64,000 nucleotides of DNA from Planctomycetota bacterium. GTDB lineage: Bacteria > Planctomycetota > Phycisphaerae > Phycisphaerales > Phycisphaeraceae. The notes under the pieces were generated by a model, which made no database searches, was not told the DNA's origin, and was given only the letters and a program-made list of their open reading frames with translations. Where the stretch lies: contig CP066225.1 in NCBI GenBank assembly GCA_016350165.1, positions 4,898,001 to 4,962,000 of the forward strand. Reading direction: 5' to 3'. Of this stretch, positions 9,408 through 17,904 are shown piece after piece. Every line of letters starts with the position of its first letter. Position 1 is the stretch's first letter. Position numbers and translations under genes: made by a program.

Positions 9408-11144
9408 ATGAGTGAGGACAATGTCCTGCCGGAGAACGGTGAAGAAGTTCGTAAAACATGGTTTGGTCACCCCAGAGGGTTAGCTGTCCTCTTTTTTGCA
9501 GAAATGTGGGAGCGTTTCTCTTTCTACGGCATGAGAGCACTTCTCGTTCTCTACCTCACGCAACATTTCTTCTTCTCGGATACCAAATCACAAGGCATCT
9601 ACGCTGCCTACGCATCGCTCGTTTACTTTATGCCTGTCGTCGGTGGCTTCATCGCTGACCGTTATCTTGGCTCAAGAAAAGCTATCCTTATTGGTGCAAT
9701 TTTTCTAACACTCGGCCACTTCACAATGGTCTTTGAAGGTCCCGAACCGACCGAGCATCTTGTCTATCAAAATCAAACATGGGATATCATGTCTGAGGGT
9801 AGGGGGGAAAGCCGCCATTTATTTGCAGTAGATGAATCAGGTAAACAACCATTAAGTTTCTCAGCCGATGGCGCCATTATCGGTGACCGTGCAAATGGCG
9901 ATACAATTACATTACCACGTGGTGAATTCCAAACAGTCATAGAACGGAATACCTTCTATGAAGGTGTTCTCTTCTTCGCTCTTTCACTCATCACAGTTGG
10001 CGTCGGTTTCCTTAAGGCGAATATCTCGACAATCGTTGGTGATCTCTATCATAAAACTGATCCGCGTCGAGACTCTGGCTTCACCATCTTCTACATGGGC
10101 ATCAATCTCGGTTCACTGCTCTCAACAATACTCTGTGGTTGGCTCGGTATTGCATATGGTTGGAGTTACGGCTTCGGCCTCGCTGGTATCGGCATGCTCA
10201 TCGGTCTGATTACTTTTGTCGTAGGCAAGCCGCTTCTCGAGGGGCGTGGCGAACCACCGAAGGAGCTAACCAGCAGTTTGGTGTGGCTCACATGGGTAGG
10301 GGGCGCACTCGCACTTCTTCCGCTCTATTGGTTAACGCAACACGATCAAGTTGTCTCAACAACACTCAATTACTTCGCGCCAGCGATCTTTGTCGCCATG
10401 TTCCTCTACTCACTCATCTTCCTGCGTGGCAAAGTGCGTTCTCGTATGATCGCAGCCATCATCCTTATCGTTTTCTCAGTGCTATTCTGGACCCTCTTCG
10501 AGCAAGCAGGTTCTTCTCTCACGCTTTACGCAGCTCGAAACTCAGACCTCACCATCATCCCCGGCGTCTTCTCGATTACCTCAGCACAAACTCAATTCTT
10601 TAATCCTCTTATGATCGTTCTGCTCGCTCCTTTATTCGCTTGGCTTTGGCAAGCTTCCTCGCGCCGTAAACTCGAACCATCCACACCACTAAAGTTCGCC
10701 TTTGGTCTCATCCAGGTCGGACTCGGTTTCCTTGTTCTTGTCTTTGGTGCAAAAACCTTTAACTATCAGGTAGAAACAGCTGAAGGCATACGTATCCTCG
10801 TCCCCCTCATTTGGCTTTTCCTTGCATACCTCTTCCACACCACAGGCGAAATCTGTCTCTCACCAGTCGGTCTTTCAATGATCACTAAACTCTCAGCACC
10901 TCGACTTGTCGGCTTGATGATGGGCGTTTGGTTCCTCTCAACTTCACTCGCTCACTCACTCGCGGGCAGCATTGCAAAGATGACTTCATCAGAAACCGTT
11001 GGCGGCGTCGTCGTAAATCCGCAAGAGCAATTCGATACATATATCAGTGTTTTCACAAACATTGGTCTCGTCGGTGTGGCAATCGGCCTTGTACTGCTCG
11101 TCTGTTCCCCAATCCTCCGTCGTATGATGGCTGGTATTCATTAA
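9408..11144 (+). CDS. POT-family proton-coupled oligopeptide transporter
   Basis: This 578-residue membrane protein carries the POT/PTR2 signature EMWERFSFYG (the ExxERFxYYG motif in helix 1) soon after an acidic N-terminus. Later family blocks are DLYHKTDPRRDSGFTIFYM and FHTTGEICLSPVGLSM. Such carriers import di- and tripeptides with protons. A hydrophilic insert after about residue 115 (EGPEPTEHLVYQNQ to NGDTITLPRGEFQ) is larger than in E. coli-type members, which makes the protein longer than usual. The ATG at 9408 is preferred because AAGGAG lies 6 nt upstream. The gene is alone and ends at a strong terminator. Confidence 0.92.
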   Translation: MSEDNVLPENGEEVRKTWFGHPRGLAVLFFAEMWERFSFYGMRALLVLYLTQHFFFSDTKSQGIYAAYASLVYFMPVVGGFIADRYLGSRKAILIGAIFLTLGHFTMVFEGPEPTEHLVYQNQTWDIMSEGRGESRHLFAVDESGKQPLSFSADGAIIGDRANGDTITLPRGEFQTVIERNTFYEGVLFFALSLITVGVGFLKANISTIVGDLYHKTDPRRDSGFTIFYMGINLGSLLSTILCGWLGIAYGWSYGFGLAGIGMLIGLITFVVGKPLLEGRGEPPKELTSSLVWLTWVGGALALLPLYWLTQHDQVVSTTLNYFAPAIFVAMFLYSLIFLRGKVRSRMIAAIILIVFSVLFWTLFEQAGSSLTLYAARNSDLTIIPGVFSITSAQTQFFNPLMIVLLAPLFAWLWQASSRRKLEPSTPLKFAFGLIQVGLGFLVLVFGAKTFNYQVETAEGIRILVPLIWLFLAYLFHTTGEICLSPVGLSMITKLSAPRLVGLMMGVWFLSTSLAHSLAGSIAKMTSSETVGGVVVNPQEQFDTYISVFTNIGLVGVAIGLVLLVCSPILRRMMAGIH

Positions 11145-11190
11145 ATCCAGTGACAATTAAGCAGGGGGGATCTAAGCGAGAAATAGAATA

Positions 11191-11219
11191 AACGCCCTTC
11201 CGTTATAGAAGGGCGTTTT
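11191..11219 (+). terminator. Rho-independent terminator after POT gene
   Basis: AACGCCCTTC and GAAGGGCGTT form a perfect 10-bp stem with a 7-nt loop, followed by TTC. The convergent PEP-CTERM gene ends just beyond, so it may serve both. Confidence 0.85.
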
Positions 11220-11251
11220 CCATGTATCTTTAGATTGTGAATAACATACAC

Positions 11252-12535
11252 TTATATATGACGTTTAAGCATGCAAACACCACTCAATATGATCAATGCC
11301 AACGAGCTTGGTTCAGGTATCATATAAGCACATTTTGTAAAACGAACATCACTCAGTAAAACAGTATCAGCAACGAACTGTGTACAACCTTGTCCATTCT
11401 GCACACTTATCTCACCACCACCATCGCCTAAACTCCAAAACGCAGCTCCATTAATAATCGTGTTATTAAAACCAAACAGCGTGTCATTGGAATCTTGGTC
11501 AGTATAGAACATTACGCTACCACCACCAATGCCGCCGTCGCCAAGTAAAATATTACTGTTCGAAACAAGGAAATTCTCATCATCAAAACGAAAGATGACT
11601 GATGACTCGTCTGAGCCATTGATGATCAGATTCGAATTGTCAAGCTTGATATCATTCCCACCAGTTGTGAAATCTATAACATTTAAACCATCACTTAGTG
11701 TGATCGTAAAATCACGACTATCTGAGCTTGGATCATATGTTGATGTGTTAGGTGTTGGTGTACTTGCAATAGAAGCAGGGCCACTCAGCGTTGTTGAATT
11801 ATCAAACTGCCCGCCATTGCCATTTGAAACATTCAATATCCCCGTCGAAGGCAGGGCGTTGATCGCATTTCTAGTATCCGCCAAATCACTTAATAAAACA
11901 CTATGATCAAAGTTGAATGTGACACCCGCATTCCCCGGCGATCCATCATAATCAATCGCTGTTGACTGCACTGCGTCTCCATTGTTCACAAATACACCTG
12001 TTCCACCCTGGTTTCCTAAAACACCGGTTGATCCAGTTGGTGTGAATGTATTTGGAAACATGTTTGGATCATTAAAAAACGAATTGCCAGATGCGTTTTT
12101 ATCACTCGATTTGGAGCCAGCTAACTGTATGCCAATGTCAGGGTCGGCGTACACGCCAACATCTTGCGCATTAAATTGATCCGCACTATTTGTAACAGCA
12201 ACATTCGCATGCCCGCCAATACCTTGAAATACAGGGGCAACACCACTCAATGGAATATCTGGTACCGAGCCCAATAACGTGGGGCCGCCACTACTACCAC
12301 CAATTAGAAAATCATCAGTTGATGGAACTGGGGCTTTGTTGGCGCCTATTTCATAGTTAGAGATTGATACGCTCGTTAATCCATCCGATGCATCATTACT
12401 CGAGCCATCAGTCGTAATGATGAAATATTGGCTGGATAATGATGTATCAAAAGCAAGCTCATTTGCTTTAGCAGGGGAGCTAAATGCAAATACAGCAGTC
12501 AGTGCACTGACGCTTAACGATAATAAGTTTTTCAT
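11252..12535 (-). CDS. PEP-CTERM sorting-domain secreted protein
   Basis: This 427-residue protein has a signal peptide (MKNLLSLSVSALTAVFAFSS...AKA) and a PEP-CTERM tail (MIPEPSSLALIILSG... ending KRHI). The body is rich in Asn, Ser, Gly and Asp with many short beta-like stretches, as in extracellular beta-solenoid or adhesin-like proteins, but no named domain is recognised. AAGGA lies about 9 nt before the ATG, which supports the start. It faces the POT gene and has a long upstream gap, so it is probably transcribed alone. The function is unknown; a surface or matrix role is inferred from the sorting tail. Confidence 0.85.
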   Translation of the reverse strand: MKNLLSLSVSALTAVFAFSSPAKANELAFDTSLSSQYFIITTDGSSNDASDGLTSVSISNYEIGANKAPVPSTDDFLIGGSSGGPTLLGSVPDIPLSGVAPVFQGIGGHANVAVTNSADQFNAQDVGVYADPDIGIQLAGSKSSDKNASGNSFFNDPNMFPNTFTPTGSTGVLGNQGGTGVFVNNGDAVQSTAIDYDGSPGNAGVTFNFDHSVLLSDLADTRNAINALPSTGILNVSNGNGGQFDNSTTLSGPASIASTPTPNTSTYDPSSDSRDFTITLSDGLNVIDFTTGGNDIKLDNSNLIINGSDESSVIFRFDDENFLVSNSNILLGDGGIGGGSVMFYTDQDSNDTLFGFNNTIINGAAFWSLGDGGGEISVQNGQGCTQFVADTVLLSDVRFTKCAYMIPEPSSLALIILSGVCMLKRHI

Positions 12536-13122
12536 CTTTCTCGTCCTTCTTCTCCAGTAAGATTGAGCATGCTGGTGATAAAGAAATGACCCAGCAGCTA
12601 TTTTAAAGCATTAACGCTATCATAAACCTTAAACCATTCAATACAATACTAGTAAACCCCAACGAAAGGCTTTCAGCGATTCATTTTTGTGGGTTCAGGC
12701 ATTCAGTGAGAATTCACATAACTCAACTACAAGTTGTTTCTGGTGTTTAGGCAATTCGCAAAGACGTCGCATCAAAAGCGCATCTCTAAAAGAAGGCACA
12801 ATACGCCTGTTGCATCGGCATACGGTAGATCACAAAGGCGATTTCTCTGTGACTCTGAAGGACGAAGGTCGCGTGTATTCATCGAACTAACACTCCGTCA
12901 TATCAACCCACTATACCTTCAAATTTATCCTCTAGCCGCCACTGTCACCCATCTATAAATTGAAATTATACATAACATATATTATCGGACTTAGTATGGA
13001 TTTTTGCTCTTAGAGTCAATCAAGCGGGATTTTCGTGTTGCTGGATTAAGAATATAAAGAAAACGGACGTTACGCAGACGTGATTCAACCCAAGCAACAT
13101 CATGCATTAAACGCACAATGAT
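12536..13122. other. Intergenic region, no supported gene
   Basis: This 587-bp stretch separates a PEP-CTERM gene (starting at 12535) from the end of purN. Short open frames at 12687-12890 and 12734-12958 lack a ribosome site and any family resemblance. No strong hairpin is seen downstream of purN. Confidence 0.5.
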
Positions 13123-13857
13123 TTAACCACCAAATTTGATTTCTGTAACACAGCCAACAATTGCAACACGACCATTTGCAATTAATTGAATCGCTTCTGG
13201 GAATGCTTCACACTCTTGTTCGAACACGCGAGCTTGTACATCTTCAGGCGTATCACCCGTTAACACTGGACAAGTCTTCTGCAGAATGATTGGGCCTGTA
13301 TCGTAAGTTTGATCAGCGAAGTGTACAGTGCAACCTGAAATCTTTGCGCCGTGATTGATCACAGCTGTATGCACGTGCATCCCGTGCATCCCCTTGCCTC
13401 CAAATGAAGGCAATAATGCGGGGTGAATGTTGATGACCTGGTGGGCGTATTCGTCTGGGATTTTGAGCAGTGAAAGGAAGCCCGCGAGGCAAATAAGATC
13501 TGCATTGGCTTTACGGATGATACTGAAGATAAGGTCCGAGAATGCTGCGGTGTTTTCAAAGTCTTTTCGCGCAATCTTATGGATCTCAAACGGTTCTGAT
13601 TGTTTAAGAGCCCTACCCGCGAGTTTTTCGTGGATTTTATCGAAAGCTTTTTGATTTGAGCAGATAACCGTTGCGATCTCAGCTGAGAGCTTGTTTTCGT
13701 CGATCTTGTCGAGGATATTGGTGAGCGTTGTGCCGCCGCCGCTGATGAGCACCGCGAGGCGGATCGGATTGTGCTTCACCGTCGGAATGATTCGCGCACA
13801 GTCAGGTATAGAATTTGAGTTGGTGGAAGAAGCCGGTATGTGTTTATCTTCAGTCAT
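13123..13857 (-). CDS. purN: Phosphoribosylglycinamide formyltransferase
   Basis: PurN transfers a formyl group from 10-formyl-THF to GAR in purine synthesis. The core begins at about residue 32 (IRLAVLISGGGTTL), with the catalytic Asn/His in INIHPALLPSF and the catalytic Asp in TYDTGPIILQ. At 244 residues it is longer than the usual ~200-215 because of ~30 extra N-terminal residues with no homology. A GTG at about 13779 would remove most of them, so the start is uncertain. The ATG used here is only 22 bp from the divergent gluQ start. The + strand changes from C-rich to G-rich within this gene near 13.4 kb. Confidence 0.92.
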   Translation of the reverse strand: MTEDKHIPASSTNSNSIPDCARIIPTVKHNPIRLAVLISGGGTTLTNILDKIDENKLSAEIATVICSNQKAFDKIHEKLAGRALKQSEPFEIHKIARKDFENTAAFSDLIFSIIRKANADLICLAGFLSLLKIPDEYAHQVINIHPALLPSFGGKGMHGMHVHTAVINHGAKISGCTVHFADQTYDTGPIILQKTCPVLTGDTPEDVQARVFEQECEAFPEAIQLIANGRVAIVGCVTEIKFGG

Positions 13858-13879
13858 CTTACGATTAACATAGCGTGCT
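13858..13879. promoter_or_regulatory. Very short divergent gap between purN and gluQ
   Basis: Only 22 bp separate the two ATG codons, and neither has a clear Shine-Dalgarno sequence. TACGAT at 13860-13865 resembles a -10 box for gluQ. Promoters must overlap the opposing gene, or the true starts lie further in. Confidence 0.4.
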
Positions 13880-14911
13880 ATGTGTGCAGATCAAATTCCC
13901 ACAATTCAAAGTAATCAAAATGAACCAAATGAGTCGCCTTCTCCGACGACACGGTTCGCGCCGTCGCCGACTGGGGCACTACATTTAGGAAACGCGCGGA
14001 CGTTTCTGATTAATTGGGCATTGGCGCGACAGGGGGGTGAACGAATTGTATTTCGTATCGAAGATCTTGATGGGCCACGAGTTAAGCCGGGTGCGGATGT
14101 GCAGGCGATCGAAACAATGCGATGGTTGGGATTGGATTGGGACGAAGAACCACTGTACCAGCGGCAGGATTTGAGCCGATATCAGGTTGCTATAAATCGT
14201 TTGTACGAAAAGGGTTTGGTGTATCCGTGTCAGTGTACGCGAAAAGATATCGAAGCAGCACAATCAGCTCCGAATGCGGGTGACCATGAGATGCGTTACC
14301 CGGGTATTTGCAGAGACTTAGAAGGGGGTTTGAAACCCGAGTTGGGCGATGAGAGCGATGAGCGTGTGGGAGCTTTGGGCGGCGTTGCGTGGCGGCTGCG
14401 AGTGCCTGAAGGGGAGATTTCGTTTATTGATGAATTACGTGGTGAAGTGCGGGTGGATGTGCAGAAGGGGGTTGGTGATTTTGTGATTGCGACGAAGCTG
14501 GGGCTACCTGCGTATCAGTTGGCTGTGGTGTTAGATGATGCTATGCAAGGAGTTACGCATGTTGTGCGGGGGCATGATCTGTTGCAATCGACAGGAAGAC
14601 AGTTGTGGTTATATAAATTTTTGGAACTTGAGCCCCCTACTCGCTACACACACTTGCCTCTGATTGCGGGTGAAGATGGAAGAAGACTGGCTAAGCGGCA
14701 TGGGGATACGCGTGTGGATCATTATCGGCAATCAGGCGTTAGAAGTGAGAGGATTATCGGACTTTTGGCATACTGGTCGGGTGCGATTGAGCGGCGTCAG
14801 GAAATGAGTGCAGTGGAATTTTTGGAAGCATTTGATTTGATGAAGATGAGCCGGGAGGAGATGGTATTTGGACCGCGAGATCATGCGTGGTTGATGGCAG
14901 GGACGCTATAA
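13880..14911 (+). CDS. gluQ: Glutamyl-Q tRNA(Asp) synthetase
   Basis: This is a truncated GluRS paralogue that attaches glutamate to queuosine in tRNA-Asp. The class I HIGH-type motif is in FAPSPTGALHLGNA (from about residue 25). A zinc site is suggested by YPCQCTRKDI and YPGICRD, and the KMSKS-equivalent is LAKRHGDTR. At 343 residues it lacks the anticodon-binding domain of GluRS, as expected for GluQRS, though it is somewhat longer than the ~300 typical length. It is divergent from purN with a 22-bp gap. The first ~22 residues are not conserved, so the start may be internal. Confidence 0.88.
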   Translation: MCADQIPTIQSNQNEPNESPSPTTRFAPSPTGALHLGNARTFLINWALARQGGERIVFRIEDLDGPRVKPGADVQAIETMRWLGLDWDEEPLYQRQDLSRYQVAINRLYEKGLVYPCQCTRKDIEAAQSAPNAGDHEMRYPGICRDLEGGLKPELGDESDERVGALGGVAWRLRVPEGEISFIDELRGEVRVDVQKGVGDFVIATKLGLPAYQLAVVLDDAMQGVTHVVRGHDLLQSTGRQLWLYKFLELEPPTRYTHLPLIAGEDGRRLAKRHGDTRVDHYRQSGVRSERIIGLLAYWSGAIERRQEMSAVEFLEAFDLMKMSREEMVFGPRDHAWLMAGTL

Positions 14912-15375
14912 AATGATGACGGTTTGGGGTGAGTTAAGCGTTCGGTTTTGCGCGCATAAAAGCGCATTTTAGCTCGTTAACTAATGTTTAGATAATGAGT
15001 TAGCTGCTATGAGAAGTGGTTTTTTGAAAAGTGTTGGTTTTAGCTGGTTTTGGGTAAAAACATTCAAAAATGGGGTAGGAATCGTTCGTTTTAGGTAGTT
15101 TTTGGCGAAAAACAAAAAATTTGTTTGTTTTCGTGCGCGCATATGGAGGTTTTTGTGTTTAGATTTTGGACAAAACGTGCGCATGAATTTGCATATGATT
15201 GTGCGGAATTTTAGGTGATGAGAAATTTCTTTAACTGCCCTACCCTTTAATTGAATCACCCATAGTTACATAGCTAAAGTTTATAAAGTCATGATGTATG
15301 CGTATAAAGATATTAATGTATCGCGATGTCTAAATATTAAATGTTTTGATTCCACTTAGAGATGAGATGGTTTAA
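14912..15375. other. Intergenic region with GCGCGCACGAAA word (- orientation)
   Basis: This 464-bp G/T-rich gap has no supported gene. It contains the 12-mer GCGCGCACGAAA on the - strand (15129-15140), which is also present twice before aspS, and related fragments (TGCGCGCATAAAAGCGCA near 14948). An A/T-rich inverted repeat lies around 15106-15133. Confidence 0.5.
15129..15140 (-). repeat. 12-bp intergenic word GCGCGCACGAAA, copy 1
   Basis: An exact match to copies at 52951-52962 and 53107-53118 on the + strand. All three lie in long noncoding gaps. Confidence 0.5.
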
Positions 15376-16014
15376 TTATTTAATGATGATGTTTTTGGTA
15401 ATTGATTTGATGATGGGCTGCTCTTCAAATATTGGGTCGTGGGGGAAGTAGGATGAATACGTTGAAAGCGCTTTATGTACAGGGGTGAGGTCTATTGTGA
15501 GTTTTAATGAATATTTTCCGGGTACAGGTGGGGCCTGGATTCTTCGTGTCCAGTAGACTGATTGTTTGGGGTTGAGATTGTAGGAATTATCGCCAAATTC
15601 GAGGTGGCCGGTGGTGATGATGTTGTTTTGCTGATCTATAAATTGATATGTGAATTCTGCTGTCTCAAATCCTTTGTACCATGTTTTTTCGTCTATTCTG
15701 TAGGCCGGTTTTGTTTTGAGCTCGAAGTGTTTGCCATAGTCTGCGGCAAGAGGGATGCGGATTTGCTCTTGTGCAATATTAGATAATTGAATTTGTATCC
15801 AACCGGTTGTGCTGGCTTTGAATAGGCCGCCGTCTTGGCCAGCGATTCGATTGACGGTCATTTGAATGAGTTCGACTTCGGGTTTTGGCGATTTCTTTTT
15901 GACGGTGTAGAGTTGGCCACTTGCGGAGTTTGTGTGGTTGATCGTTATTAATAAGGTGATAACAAAGAAACAGGTTGATGTGATTATTAGGGGTAAGTGG
16001 TTTCGTTTGATCAT
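15376..16014 (-). CDS. Hypothetical membrane-anchored protein
   Basis: Not recognised. The 212-residue protein has an N-terminal signal anchor (about residues 8-28, LPLIITSTCFFVITLLIT) and an otherwise soluble, beta-rich extracytoplasmic part (STTGWIQIQLSN, GKYSLKLTIDLTP). It is the last of three same-strand genes with close spacing (60 bp after the preceding stop), suggesting an operon with the two upstream unknowns. The gene ends just before a long noncoding gap. Confidence 0.65.
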   Translation of the reverse strand: MIKRNHLPLIITSTCFFVITLLITINHTNSASGQLYTVKKKSPKPEVELIQMTVNRIAGQDGGLFKASTTGWIQIQLSNIAQEQIRIPLAADYGKHFELKTKPAYRIDEKTWYKGFETAEFTYQFIDQQNNIITTGHLEFGDNSYNLNPKQSVYWTRRIQAPPVPGKYSLKLTIDLTPVHKALSTYSSYFPHDPIFEEQPIIKSITKNIIIK

Positions 16015-16074
16015 GTTGAGGCTCCGGAAGTATGATCACGTCTAATCGATAGTTAGTTGAAGTTATGGATTGTA

Positions 16075-16830
16075 TTAATTGCTTTTCAATTGCTCTTCGG
16101 TGGCTTGAGATATCCAAACGATTGGTACGTTTTTATAGGTTATTGTATCAGCGAAGATTTCGGTGAGATCAGTATTATCCTGAGCATATCGTGGGTTGGG
16201 GGTGAGGATGATATCGCATGTTACTGCATTGGCGGTTTCAGCGGGGAATGCTTTTTCAATTTGGAAGGGGGTGCCGACGATAGAGAATGAGTATTCGTAG
16301 ATGATTTTACCGTTAATTGGGTAGATCTTATTATTGATGCGTATTGAGAGATCGAAGCAGAAAGGCGCAAGTTTGCCATCTTCATTGAACATGATGAAGT
16401 ATTGAAGTAACGCTAATTTTGAGTTTTCATGGAAGTTAGGTGGCGTGGAAGGATCGAAGCTTGCAGAGGTAATGATGTTTGATTTATTGGATTTTGGTTT
16501 TGATAGCGCGAGCCAAATTTCATTGTTGCGTTTGATCGTGCTGAGTGTTTCTGTTTCGTATAGATTGATTTCAGTTTGAATTGAAGCAGTTTCGAGGATG
16601 TGTTTGGTTGTTGGATCTTGAATGAGTTTGACTGCATTTGCATCGGGAGGGGCGATCGTGAAGGTGTTGGAATTGATGGTAAGATTATAGCTTTGACTTG
16701 TTTGTTCTTCGCGTTGAGGCGCATCATTGCGACTATTGATATGCATGCGAGCATCGATTTGAGCTGAGATATAATATTGCTTATTGCGAAATTTCAGTTG
16801 GGTGGGCGAGCGGTATTTTGATTGAGCCAT
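16075..16830 (-). CDS. Hypothetical protein, overlapping upstream gene
   Basis: Not recognised. It has 251 residues and no clear signal peptide or membrane helix. The region after residue 10 (SPTQLKFRNKQYYISAQ) looks like a beta-sandwich domain. The first 50 nt overlap the end of the preceding gene in another frame, and no ribosome site is visible before the ATG at 16830. Possible explanations are a later start (ATG at 16746), translational coupling, or an ancestral single gene split by a frameshift. The product is probably part of the same envelope-associated set as its neighbours. Confidence 0.55.
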   Translation of the reverse strand: MAQSKYRSPTQLKFRNKQYYISAQIDARMHINSRNDAPQREEQTSQSYNLTINSNTFTIAPPDANAVKLIQDPTTKHILETASIQTEINLYETETLSTIKRNNEIWLALSKPKSNKSNIITSASFDPSTPPNFHENSKLALLQYFIMFNEDGKLAPFCFDLSIRINNKIYPINGKIIYEYSFSIVGTPFQIEKAFPAETANAVTCDIILTPNPRYAQDNTDLTEIFADTITYKNVPIVWISQATEEQLKSN

Positions 16831-17800
16831 CTTTAGAGTGAAGTGTGAGTGAATTGGTTTGGAGTTGCAATTTGGCTTGCGTGATAAACAAATCTGAGAT
16901 TGGTTTGGTTGTGATCTTGAGGAAGATTGGTGAATCTTGATCGATGGTGTTGTTTGTGGTGAGTTGGTAGGTGTAGACGTATTGAGCGACCTTTTGGCCG
17001 AAGTCTTGAACGTAGTTGTCGTGATCGAGCGGCCCCATGATTAAGCTTGTGATGAAGTCATTGGTGATGGCGGCTTTGGGGTATTTGTGCTGAAGTAGAT
17101 CGAAGGCGATTTGAAGCGATTTACGCTCGGTTTCAGGTGAGATTCGTTGAATAGGATATAGCTGATTAAAGGTATTGCTGCTTTGGCTTGCGTTTGTTTT
17201 TTGTTGAGTAAGCATAGCTTTTTCTTGTTGTAGCGTGAGTTGATTGTAGCCATGCATCGATAGCCATATTGCAGCAAAGTCGGCGGTATTGGGCGTTGAG
17301 CTTGTCAGGTTTGCAAGCATGAGTTTTTCCATGCGCGCAAAATTTTCGGGCGAGAGTTGATTGCTTTCGATTATCTCTCCAAAGAGAGTGTTTTCATCGT
17401 TATCTATGTCGGAGTAGTTGTAGTTCGGATGAGCTTGGAGGTAAGTGAGGATTGCGGAAGCGGTGGCGTTGCCTTGGGAAGTTGTGAAGGGTTTAGTTTT
17501 GTTACGGTTATAGAGTTCCTGCCAAACTGCTTCGGGAGATGATGAGAGAGAATAGTGTTTGAGTTCAAGGTTGAGTAGCCAAAGTGGTTTGTAAGGGTTG
17601 AGATTGATGTTATTGATTTGAGCGACAGAGAGAGTTGTGGTTATTAATAACGTGAACGCAAAAAGCGTTGCGGAAATGGTGATTTTAATTTTTGATCTTT
17701 TGCGATTGGCTTGTTGTTCGGTGCGTTTGCCACGTAATGAGAGAAGGAGGAAAGAGAGTGTGATTAGTGTTAGAAAAACGTTGAAGTAAATCCAATGCAT
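16781..17800 (-). CDS. Hypothetical membrane protein
   Basis: Not recognised. This 339-residue protein starts with two hydrophobic helices (about residues 3-21 and 40-62) separated by a basic loop (RGKRTEQQANRKRSK), then a long, mostly helical soluble part containing WQELYNRNK and MEKLMLANLT. The topology suggests a membrane-anchored protein with a large external domain. It is the first of three linked genes, and its 3' end overlaps the next gene by 50 nt. Confidence 0.65.
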   Translation of the reverse strand: MHWIYFNVFLTLITLSFLLLSLRGKRTEQQANRKRSKIKITISATLFAFTLLITTTLSVAQINNINLNPYKPLWLLNLELKHYSLSSSPEAVWQELYNRNKTKPFTTSQGNATASAILTYLQAHPNYNYSDIDNDENTLFGEIIESNQLSPENFARMEKLMLANLTSSTPNTADFAAIWLSMHGYNQLTLQQEKAMLTQQKTNASQSSNTFNQLYPIQRISPETERKSLQIAFDLLQHKYPKAAITNDFITSLIMGPLDHDNYVQDFGQKVAQYVYTYQLTTNNTIDQDSPIFLKITTKPISDLFITQAKLQLQTNSLTLHSKDGSIKIPLAHPTEISQ

Positions 17801-17904
17801 CGTTTTGCGTCCAGAAAAAGTGTCTATAAGCTATTGATACAGGATTAAGTATAAAAGGTGAGTGTGTTGCAGAGTAGATTATTGTTTGATAAAAAATCGC
17901 GTTT

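Noticed and set aside
12687-12958. Two overlapping short open frames (67 and 74 codons) on the + strand
   Set aside because: No ribosome site, no family resemblance and mutual overlap in a region otherwise noncoding.
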